From Oribacterium sp. NK2B42 (GTDB taxonomy: Bacteria > Bacillota > Clostridia > Lachnospirales > Lachnospiraceae), in contig NZ_AUJX01000025.1 of the NCBI RefSeq assembly GCF_000424445.1, positions 1-60,085 of the forward strand: a DNA stretch of 60,085 bases, in the 5' to 3' direction. Below the pieces are notes generated by a model, which did not search any database, was not told where the DNA came from, and worked only from the letters and a program-made list of their open reading frames with translations. Shown piece after piece: positions 7,626-15,251 of the stretch. Position 1 is the first letter of the stretch, and every line of letters starts with the position of its first letter. Made by a program: the position numbers and the translations under genes.

Positions 7626-9836
7626 ATGATGAACGACGATTATCGTGACTTCCAGAGGATGGTTGTTCAGAACCAAAGGATACTTGCGAACATGGCCAGC
7701 TATATACAGGCGAGGTCTGTGTCAGCGTCTGGGTCTGTGCACTTGGGGCAAAAGGAACGGCCATTCGACTGTGGCGGAAGGAATTTTGTTTGGTTCGACA
7801 AAGTCATCCAGAGATATGCCGGACAGGTCGGCAAGGCGGCTGGGGAATCTGCGAATTGGGCCGGCAAAGCGGCTAGAAGACCTGCAGATCACGTCGACAA
7901 GGCTCTTGGGAGTTCACCTTCGGTCAAGGATGAGGTCTCCCATGATCATACGGCAGAAAAAAAGGCCTTTTTCGACACCTCAAGGTACACTGCTGCAAAT
8001 CTTTCCGAACACGATCTGAGCAAAATCATCAGCCTGTACGGAAATGCCGTGCAGGACATCTACGAGCTTGCAGCCGGACAAAAATGGATGCTGGAGGAGG
8101 GAAAACATGTGAAGTCAGCATTTTTTCTCCAGATTCTGACAAAGGCCGTGATCTCGCTGGATCCCGCTACTTTTCGCCAGCAGGCCGATCTGGTCTGTGA
8201 AAAGCATGAAAATCTCAGATCAGCCTTTGTCTACAGAAACGTGAAGCATCCCTACAGGGTCGTTCTCAAGGACCGCCACCCGGAGATTAATTATTTTGAT
8301 TTGTCCGACCTTAGCATGGAGGAATTTGACAAGCGGATATCCAAAATGATGGAGGCAGATCGGCGGCGAGGCTTTGATCTCGAGAAGGATTCTCTGCTCC
8401 GGATCAGCGTGTATAAAAGCTGTGAAAAGGATACTTATGCGCTGATTGTCTCTCAGCCACATATCAATTCAGACGGCACTAGCCTCGGTATCCTGTTCGG
8501 CGATCTCTTTGTCGGCTATGCGCTTGATTTAAACGGCATTGACAAAAAGATCGAAGAACAGTCGTATCAGGCCTATGCGGAGCATCTGCAAAATGTTGAT
8601 ATAGACAAGGAACTGTCTTGGTGGAAGGAATTTTTGGGAGATATGAGGGAGAATGTTCTGTTGCCCGGACAGAATCCCAGTGACCTGGAGTATAAGCGGG
8701 CTGAGTATTTCGCACCGTTTTCAGAGGACGATGTGGCTACACTCAAGGCTTTTCAGAAAAAGCTTAAGGTGACGCAGTTCACCCTTCTTCAGACCCTGTG
8801 GGGCATCATGATTGCAAGATTGGGAGGAGAAGACAGTATAGTGTTCGGTGCTGTCACGTCCGGAAGGGATGCCGAGGTATCGGACAGCATGAAGCTTGAT
8901 GGCGGATTTATAAATGCAATCCCGGTGAGGATAAAGTTTTCTGAGGATGAAAAATATGCGGATCTGGTGAAACGCTCACAGGAAGATTTCGTCCGCTGCA
9001 TGGAAAATTCCCACTGTTCTCCGGGACAGATCCAGAGAGCGTTGGATAGAAGTCAACCGGTGTTTGGTCATATTCTGAACAATCATAATTTCGTAAAGGC
9101 AAAGCAGCCGATCTCCGGTGGAGACAGCCTTTTCGGCATACGTATCCTCGGGGGTGATGCCTATGACAACCTTTCGGCAGATCTCTGTATCTATTTTACG
9201 GAGAAGGAGGGAAAGCCCGGCAGCAGCTATTCCTATAACGAGAGGGCTTTTTCCAGAGAGGTCATACAGCTGCTCAGCGAGCACTTTATGAAAATGATTT
9301 CTGCGCTTGCTGATGTGACAGAGGATACCGTTATCGGCGATTTTCCAGCGTTGGACGCAGACCTCATACTTGCTGTGCAGGACAATGAGCGGATCAGGCA
9401 GGCAAAGATCGCGAGTTATATGAAGAAGCATCCGCTTTTTGGTTATGCGGATGACAACGAACTGTTTTTCTTGGCAGATGAATGTGTCATGACGTCCTTT
9501 GCTGAGGATGAGACCATTGTGCGCATCGGCGAGAAGCAGGGCAGCATACCTATCCTCATGCGCGGAAGGGCGATCGTATACGGAGAGACCAGAGACGGAT
9601 GGAACAATCCCGTTCGTATCCTCAGGCAGGGAAGCGTGCTTTCCTATGCATCTCTCCTCGGCAGGAAGGAGGAGAACATCATCACCAGCGGGGAGGATGA
9701 TACGGTGATTCTCTTTGTTCCATCGGATGTGTTGCTCAATCTCATGGAAACCCATGCAGAGACTTCACTCAGGATCATAACGGATCTGATGAATCAAAGG
9801 GAAACCTACATGAAGCTCTGGTTGAATGCAGGGTGA
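7626..9836 (+). CDS. Condensation domain fused to cyclic-nucleotide-binding-like domain
   Basis: A 736-residue protein. Residues 1-30 are a Met/Gln-rich helix (RMVVQNQRILANMASYIQ) that resembles a docking helix, followed by an Ala/Gly-rich region to about 130. Residues 137-580 are an NRPS condensation domain, opening with VQDIYELAAGQKWML and carrying SQPHINSDG, where His279, Asp283 and Gly284 keep the second half of HHxxxDG. Residues 600-735 (HPLFGYADDNELFFLADEC ... GSIPILMRGRAIV) match the beta-roll of the CRP/cNMP-binding fold. The usual GE(L/I)A...R(T/S)A phosphate-binding cassette is not evident, so nucleotide binding is uncertain. AAAGGA precedes ATG 7626. I know of no such fusion in NRPS systems. 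Confidence 0.8.
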   Translation: MMNDDYRDFQRMVVQNQRILANMASYIQARSVSASGSVHLGQKERPFDCGGRNFVWFDKVIQRYAGQVGKAAGESANWAGKAARRPADHVDKALGSSPSVKDEVSHDHTAEKKAFFDTSRYTAANLSEHDLSKIISLYGNAVQDIYELAAGQKWMLEEGKHVKSAFFLQILTKAVISLDPATFRQQADLVCEKHENLRSAFVYRNVKHPYRVVLKDRHPEINYFDLSDLSMEEFDKRISKMMEADRRRGFDLEKDSLLRISVYKSCEKDTYALIVSQPHINSDGTSLGILFGDLFVGYALDLNGIDKKIEEQSYQAYAEHLQNVDIDKELSWWKEFLGDMRENVLLPGQNPSDLEYKRAEYFAPFSEDDVATLKAFQKKLKVTQFTLLQTLWGIMIARLGGEDSIVFGAVTSGRDAEVSDSMKLDGGFINAIPVRIKFSEDEKYADLVKRSQEDFVRCMENSHCSPGQIQRALDRSQPVFGHILNNHNFVKAKQPISGGDSLFGIRILGGDAYDNLSADLCIYFTEKEGKPGSSYSYNERAFSREVIQLLSEHFMKMISALADVTEDTVIGDFPALDADLILAVQDNERIRQAKIASYMKKHPLFGYADDNELFFLADECVMTSFAEDETIVRIGEKQGSIPILMRGRAIVYGETRDGWNNPVRILRQGSVLSYASLLGRKEENIITSGEDDTVILFVPSDVLLNLMETHAETSLRIITDLMNQRETYMKLWLNAG

Positions 9837-9847
9837 GGAACAGTTGA

Positions 9848-9931
9848 TTGAAGGACGATGGACTAAGTCTTACGTATGAGACAGTGAAGAAGATCATGAA
9901 AGAATACCTGAAAGGAAAGGAAGGGGAATAG
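9848..9931 (+). other. Possible 27-residue leader ORF
   Basis: A TTG-initiated frame reading LKDDGLSLTYETVKKIMK and ending KEGE stops exactly one base before the ATG of the GT8 gene (TAG at 9929-9931). It is helical in character, and its end contains the AAGGAAGGGG that serves as ribosome binding site for the next gene. It could be a short translated leader, but no good binding site lies before it. Confidence 0.25.
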
Positions 9932-11944
9932 ATGAGGGAAACTTTGGATATTGTGTATGCATCGGATCAGACTTACCTGTTCTTCTGCTGTGTCTCCATT
10001 TTGTCCCTGATGGAGCAGCTTCCCGAAAATCAGAAGGTTAGACTTCATCTGCTTCTTGATGAGAGCTTCAGTGAGGAAGACCGAAGGCTGTTAAATTATC
10101 TGACAGACAGTTATAAAAACCTGAAGCTTTCGGAACATCGAATCTCTGAGGCAGCTTTTGACAGCAGAGACTTTAAGGATTCCCTATGGTCTAAGGCCGC
10201 CTGTTATCGGCTTATCCTGCCAATGCTCCTTCCGGATGTGGATATTTGTCTGTATATTGATTCAGACACGCTTGTGGTGGGAGACATCCTCCCACTTTGG
10301 GAAACGGATATGACGGATTACTATCTGGCAGGAGTTTTTGATGATATTTCCCCTGTTCGGGAACAGACCGTGAGAGACAATATTCCTGACATCCAGACCT
10401 ATATCAATTCCGGCGTGCTGCTCATGAATCTTTCACTTATGCGGAGGCATGGGATCCAGAAAAAACTGATGAAAGGTATACAGGACTATCTGGTGGTGGA
10501 TCAGGATCTTTTAAACGTCGTATGCTATGGAAGGATACGGCTTCTGCCATCGGATTACAACTGTATTCCCGGTGTATTCTGTGATACTCCGAGGATCCTG
10601 CATTTTCTGATGCGTGACTATATACGTCCGTGGAAAAACCTGCGTGCGGAGGGAAGCGATCTCTGGTGGCGTTGCGCTGAGAGATTTGAGGGACTGTACG
10701 ATATCAATGGACTCAGGGAAAAGGCCGATTGGTATGAGATGGGCAGTCTTACTGCCATTCTTCGAAGAAGCAGTGATTATGAGCGGATTTATGTGGTTGG
10801 ATCAGGTATGGATGCACAGCGGATTTACAGAGCTCTGCGCCTTGGCAGACTGAGCGGTCTGCAAAAGCTTCTAAAGGAGGACGATCCTGCCCCCGATGTA
10901 TCCGGGACGCTTCTTATCGTTGCGACAAAAAAGAAGAAGATACCCATTGTACAGTCTTTTTTAAAAGAGAGTGAAAGTGAAGGTCAGGTGTTTTATTTTG
11001 CAAAGTGGCCGCTCTCATTCTATCGACTACTTCCCAAGAACTGTGCTCGTGAGGTGAATGGAGAACTTCTGATGTGGGAGTATGGTGCAGACAGCAAAGG
11101 AACAGCTTCCATGACGTTGCTGCTTGAAATCAGTGCCGCCAGATTTCCGGAACGGGAGGCTCTGACAGAATGGCGGGACGGTGCAGCTACCTCGGTATCA
11201 TGGAGGGAATTGAACCGAATGGCAAACCGAATGGCAGACAAGATCCGGCGGCAGAATATCAGGCGGGGATCTGTGATCCGTCTTGGTTCGGATGGCAGAA
11301 AAGGTATAAGTTTTCTTGCCGGTATGCTTGGAATCATGAAAAGCGGATGCATCGCCGCTATGGATGAGAATGACGATTATCCCTGTATATCGATTCCAAA
11401 GGAGGGAGAGTATTTATCCGATAATCCGCCTTTGGAGGTTCTGCCGGATGAACCGCTGCTTATTGAGGATACTGCTGTGGCTTTGGATAATCCTGTATGG
11501 ACAGGGCGCAGAATATGTGAGATGGCAGAGGTTTTTCGAAGGAGAACAGGTTGGCATGGTAAGGACAGGCTGATGATCTGTCAAGGAGAAAGTTCTTTGG
11601 TCTGGGTGCTTCTTGCCGCAGCGTTTTATGAAGGCAGTCCTGTAACCTTTGTTTGTGATGATGCTATGGGTGATTTTCTGACGGCTGCAAAGGAAAAGAA
11701 TGTTACGGTCATCTTTTCAGAGAATTCTGTTTTAAAAAGAACCCTATACAGAAGGGAAAAAGAAACATTGGATCCCGGATGCCTTCGGATGTTGATCACG
11801 GAGACATTTTGGAAAGCCCCGGGGAGGTCGGCAGAACTCGATGAGGGAGAGATTGCTGACAAATGGCATACTCTCGTACCATCCGTTCCGGTGAACGGAC
11901 AGGGATATGAAGGTAGCTTCTGCTATGATAGTGAATGGTATTGA
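9932..11944 (+). CDS. GT8 glycosyltransferase fused to half an adenylation domain
   Basis: A 670-residue protein. Residues 1-270 are a family 8 glycosyltransferase: LDIVYASDQTY at the start, metal-binding DSD at 110-112 (CLYIDSDTLV), and TYINSGVLLMNL near 156. Residues 280-370 look like a small Rossmann-type linker (RIYVVGSGMDAQRIYRALR). Residues 385-670 resemble the N-terminal lobe of an AMP-binding enzyme (FPEREALTEWRDG, SWRELNRMANRMADKI, WVLLAAAFYEGSPVTFV). The A3 loop and the whole A7-A10 part are absent, so it cannot be a working adenylation domain. The half domain may be structural or bind a partner. GAAAGGAAGGGG precedes the ATG. Confidence 0.75.
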   Translation: MRETLDIVYASDQTYLFFCCVSILSLMEQLPENQKVRLHLLLDESFSEEDRRLLNYLTDSYKNLKLSEHRISEAAFDSRDFKDSLWSKAACYRLILPMLLPDVDICLYIDSDTLVVGDILPLWETDMTDYYLAGVFDDISPVREQTVRDNIPDIQTYINSGVLLMNLSLMRRHGIQKKLMKGIQDYLVVDQDLLNVVCYGRIRLLPSDYNCIPGVFCDTPRILHFLMRDYIRPWKNLRAEGSDLWWRCAERFEGLYDINGLREKADWYEMGSLTAILRRSSDYERIYVVGSGMDAQRIYRALRLGRLSGLQKLLKEDDPAPDVSGTLLIVATKKKKIPIVQSFLKESESEGQVFYFAKWPLSFYRLLPKNCAREVNGELLMWEYGADSKGTASMTLLLEISAARFPEREALTEWRDGAATSVSWRELNRMANRMADKIRRQNIRRGSVIRLGSDGRKGISFLAGMLGIMKSGCIAAMDENDDYPCISIPKEGEYLSDNPPLEVLPDEPLLIEDTAVALDNPVWTGRRICEMAEVFRRRTGWHGKDRLMICQGESSLVWVLLAAAFYEGSPVTFVCDDAMGDFLTAAKEKNVTVIFSENSVLKRTLYRREKETLDPGCLRMLITETFWKAPGRSAELDEGEIADKWHTLVPSVPVNGQGYEGSFCYDSEWY

Positions 11945-11974
11945 ACTTGAAACGGGAAATCATGGTGGTAAAGT

Positions 11975-13738
11975 ATGAAAAAAGAAAAAACATTGATGGA
12001 GGGAGTATTCTCCAGATTATTTACAGTCATGCTGGTTGGAATGGTGTGTGGTATCCTGTGCAATGTGATTGACTCGGCAGTTACAGGACAGTTTCTCGGA
12101 AGAGATGCAGTAGCGGCTTCAGGACTGACCGGTCCGTTTGTTTCACTGATCGGGCTTGTGATCGCATTGTTTGTGGCTGGAACCGGACAGCTGTGTACAG
12201 AGAATATGGGAAAGGCGGATATAGGAAAAGTCAACCAGATTTTTTCAACCATGGTTGTTTGCGTTACGGTATTTGGTCTTCTGATGACAGTTTTATTTAC
12301 GGCTTTCTCTCCGATGTTTTTGCCTTTCATGGCAAAGGGCGCGGATCCGCAGGTTATGGAGATGGCAGACGGTTATCTAAGGGGTTATTCTCTGATCATT
12401 ATTCCCATGAGCCTCTCTTCTCTGCTCAACAGTCTTTTTGCTCTGGATAATGACCAAAAGCGAAGTCTAGGCTATGCAGTGATCATTCTGGTCGCTGATG
12501 TAGTTCTGGATCTTTTAAATGTTTTCGTTTTTCACGGTGGGCTGCTCGGTATGGCATTAGCGTCTGTAGTCAGCGCAGTTATAGGTCTTTTGTACCTTTT
12601 GCTGCATTTTCGTCAGGAAGGGCATCTTCTCAGATTCAGCATGAACAACTTAAACTTCCGGGATGTTCCCGAGGTTCTCGTATACGGATTTGCCGGGGCA
12701 ATCCCCATGCTGATGGGAAGCTTTAGATCCGCCTCCTTCAATTATGTTCTGCTGAAAGCAGGAGGTACGGACGCAATTGCGGCTTTTTCGGCTGCAGGCT
12801 GTGCCTTTATTCTGCTTGTGTCCCTCACCATGACCATACAGTCCGTGACGGCATCTCTGACGGGGCTTGCCTTCGGAGAAGAGGACACCGATTCCATTGG
12901 ACAGATACTTCGCATCTCCCTTGTATTCACCTACAGGGTATTTCTGGTGATAGGACTCCTTTTGTTGATTTTCGCAGCTCCTGTTTCCTCTATTTTCATC
13001 CGGACAGAGGATACAGCCTTGAGACATCAAACAACAGCTTTTATCAGATACATGGTGATTCAAAACCTGTTTGGGATAGCCAGCTATTGCTTTAGCGGAA
13101 GCTTCACAGGCACAGGACATGTCAGGCTGAATTATCTTGTGAGTATTTTCAGGGATGGTTTATTTCCCTGTCTTTTGGTGCTTATTTTAGGGCTTGGGTT
13201 CGGAATACCCGGGGCAGAGGCAAGCATACCGGCAACGGGTATTTTGACACTGCTTAGCTGCATTTGCATTCCGGCTGTCATAAACCGTGTTTTCCCAAGG
13301 TCTGTTCGCGATCTTCTGATTCTTTCAGAGGACTTTGGGACGAAGCCGGGCGAATGCTTTGAGGCCTCGGCTAAGGATATGGAGCAGGTTGTGGATATGT
13401 CCGAAAAGGCACGTCAGTTCATCATGGAGAGAGGTGAAGATGTGAAAATGGCAAATCACGTCGCACTGTTCATTGAGGAAATGGCAAAAAACACGGTGCA
13501 ATACGGATTTAAGAAAGTAAAAAACGGTCGCATCGAGTTAAAGCTGATACTTAAGGAGCAGAAAAAGATGATACGGCTTAAGGATAACGGAAGACCTTTT
13601 GATCCCATAAGATGGCTTGAGGAAAACAATCCGGAAGAACCGGGAAAGAACATTGGCATCCGGATGATCATCGGTCTGTCAAAGAAAGTGCAATATATCC
13701 CGGGTATGGAACTTAACAATATTATCGTGGAATTGTAG
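11975..13738 (+). CDS. MATE transporter fused to anti-sigma-type ATPase domain
   Basis: A 587-residue protein. Residues 1-435 form about twelve membrane segments of the MATE family (VIDSAVTGQFLGRDAVAASG is the typical opening), which exports organic compounds using an ion gradient. Residues 455-587 are a cytoplasmic GHKL ATPase domain of the RsbW/SpoIIAB type: N-box FIEEMAKNTVQYGF, G1 LKDNGRPFDP, G2 GKNIGIRMI. The ATP-binding motifs look intact. Such a domain could bind a sigma or anti-sigma partner and sense transport. It starts 30 bases after the GT8 gene and probably exports or flips the product. The 181-base gap after it holds no gene; a TTGACA lies at 13822 without a good -10. Confidence 0.85.
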   Translation: MKKEKTLMEGVFSRLFTVMLVGMVCGILCNVIDSAVTGQFLGRDAVAASGLTGPFVSLIGLVIALFVAGTGQLCTENMGKADIGKVNQIFSTMVVCVTVFGLLMTVLFTAFSPMFLPFMAKGADPQVMEMADGYLRGYSLIIIPMSLSSLLNSLFALDNDQKRSLGYAVIILVADVVLDLLNVFVFHGGLLGMALASVVSAVIGLLYLLLHFRQEGHLLRFSMNNLNFRDVPEVLVYGFAGAIPMLMGSFRSASFNYVLLKAGGTDAIAAFSAAGCAFILLVSLTMTIQSVTASLTGLAFGEEDTDSIGQILRISLVFTYRVFLVIGLLLLIFAAPVSSIFIRTEDTALRHQTTAFIRYMVIQNLFGIASYCFSGSFTGTGHVRLNYLVSIFRDGLFPCLLVLILGLGFGIPGAEASIPATGILTLLSCICIPAVINRVFPRSVRDLLILSEDFGTKPGECFEASAKDMEQVVDMSEKARQFIMERGEDVKMANHVALFIEEMAKNTVQYGFKKVKNGRIELKLILKEQKKMIRLKDNGRPFDPIRWLEENNPEEPGKNIGIRMIIGLSKKVQYIPGMELNNIIVEL

Positions 13739-13919
13739 CTGTAGAAGATGACATTTGGATGCTTCTCGCCTGTTCCTTATGGTTCGCAGCCTGAAACAAT
13801 CGCAAATATCGCAGCGAGCAGTTGACACCCCCGGTTCACAATGGCTTGCATTTATGAATCATTTATAATAAAGTTATTGTATAAATGCTTGAAACTCTTA
13901 TAGAAAAGGAAGATGAGTT

Positions 13920-15077
13920 ATGAAGTCTGAAGAAAAAATCTCATTGCTTAAACAGGCATGGAAGGAAGTTTTCGGAGTAGATGAGGTTGCCGATGATGCT
14001 GATTTCTTTGACGATGGGGGGGACTCCATCAAGGCGGTACAGCTTTCATCTTGGTTGGTTCAGAAGGGCATAAAGCTGGATTTGGGCAAGATCTTCTATA
14101 CGCCGGTTTTGTCAGATATGGCTGAGACATTGGAGGAAACGGATGCCATGTATGTACCGGCGGAGCTTCTTACCAAAGATGTTATGCAGCAGAAACTGAA
14201 TGAGGTGATGCAGGAGTCTTCATCGAACCAAGCCGCAGATGACCAACAGATATGTGATCCGGAAACGATGCAGCAAGTCAATGCCGCAGATGGCCAACAG
14301 ATATGTGATCCGGAAACGATGCAGCAGGTCAATGCCGCAGATGGCCAACAGATATGTGATCCGGAAACGATGCATCAGGTCAATGCCGCAGATGGCCAAC
14401 AGATATGTGATCCGGAAACGATGCATCAGGTCAATGCCGCAGATGACCAGCAGATATGTGATCCGGAAACGATGCAGCGGGCAAATACCGCAGATGGCCA
14501 GCAGATATGTGATCCACAACTTGAACCCCGGGTTTACGGTGGGATGACTTCACTGAAGATGATGAGGTCAATGCTTAAACTCATGATCATGCAGCAGCAG
14601 ACGGTACTGCAGATGATGGAGATCATGGCAGAAATGATCATACCACCTGTCACTAAATCTCCGATGGGAAATATGCCCGGACAATATTTCGTGCCAAACA
14701 AGTGGATGGGAAACAACAATCCGTTTATGAAACAGCCTTCGGGAGATATGAAGGCAAAGGTGCAGAAGGCAATGGAACCTTATATTTCAAGAAAGGCAGA
14801 TAAGCCGATCGAGCAGCCAAACGTGATCGAAATTAACAAGGCCAAGGTTGCCAAGCCTGTCAAAAGTGCAGAGGAGGTTCTGGAGCATGTTCTTTCCGGA
14901 CTTCTGAAAAACGGATTCAATAAAACAGATGATTTATTTGAACAGGGGCTCACTTCTCTGGATGCCGTCAAGATTGTAACCAGGTGCGGAGAACATGGCT
15001 ACTCTGTTAAAATGCAGGATATCTATATGCATTCTACTTTTGATGAGTTGGTGAAGTACATGACTCCGGGTGAATAA
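13920..15077 (+). CDS. Double carrier protein with Cys-containing tandem repeats
   Basis: A 385-residue protein. Residues 1-75 are a peptidyl carrier domain (FFDDGGDSIKAVQL, phosphopantetheine Ser36). Residues 107-199 are five copies of a 17-residue unit DGQQICDPETMHQVNAA plus a partial sixth, each with one Cys. Residues 205-235 are a Met/Gln-rich helix (MIMQQQTVLQMMEIMAEM), then a Pro/Gly/Asn-rich linker. Residues 310-383 are a second, more acyl-carrier-like domain (DDLFEQGLTSLDAVKIV, Ser346). Each carrier would need a phosphopantetheine arm. It has no catalytic domain, so it must be loaded in trans, perhaps by the stand-alone A protein. AAAGGAAG precedes the ATG, and a terminator follows. 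Confidence 0.85.
   Translation: MKSEEKISLLKQAWKEVFGVDEVADDADFFDDGGDSIKAVQLSSWLVQKGIKLDLGKIFYTPVLSDMAETLEETDAMYVPAELLTKDVMQQKLNEVMQESSSNQAADDQQICDPETMQQVNAADGQQICDPETMQQVNAADGQQICDPETMHQVNAADGQQICDPETMHQVNAADDQQICDPETMQRANTADGQQICDPQLEPRVYGGMTSLKMMRSMLKLMIMQQQTVLQMMEIMAEMIIPPVTKSPMGNMPGQYFVPNKWMGNNNPFMKQPSGDMKAKVQKAMEPYISRKADKPIEQPNVIEINKAKVAKPVKSAEEVLEHVLSGLLKNGFNKTDDLFEQGLTSLDAVKIVTRCGEHGYSVKMQDIYMHSTFDELVKYMTPGE
14238..14516 (+). repeat. 51-base in-frame tandem repeat inside carrier gene
   Basis: Five direct 51-base units begin at 14238, 14289, 14340, 14391 and 14442, followed by 24 bases of a sixth. The units differ at a few positions only (for example Gln/His, Gly/Asp), so they arose by recent duplication or are kept alike by recombination. 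The length is a multiple of three, so copy number can change without breaking the frame. Each unit contributes one Cys in QICDPETM. Confidence 0.95.
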
Positions 15078-15096
15078 AAATCCTATAGAGCGTGAT

Positions 15097-15136
15097 AAAA
15101 GAGAAGCCATGCCTGCAAAAGCATGGCTTTTCTTTT
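15097..15136 (+). terminator. Rho-independent terminator after carrier gene
   Basis: Arms 15097-15112 and 15121-15136 pair over 16 bases with one mismatch (core GCCATGC with GCATGGC) around an 8-base loop, and the right arm is T-rich. It lies 20 bases after the carrier gene and before the first A-PCP-C gene, so it would divide the plus-strand locus into at least two transcripts or reduce downstream expression. Confidence 0.75.
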
Positions 15137-15251
15137 ATATCGGGAACCGCTAAATTGAAAGAGAAAAACAGGATTACATAAAACTGTGGCTCAGGGTGCT
15201 TTGAACCAGATAGGAAAAAAGGCGGCGTATCCGGATGGAGAGGAACAGAAG

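Noticed and set aside
14238-14516. Regular 51-base repeats as a possible CRISPR array
   Set aside because: Units are directly adjacent without unique spacers and are in frame within a carrier-protein gene.
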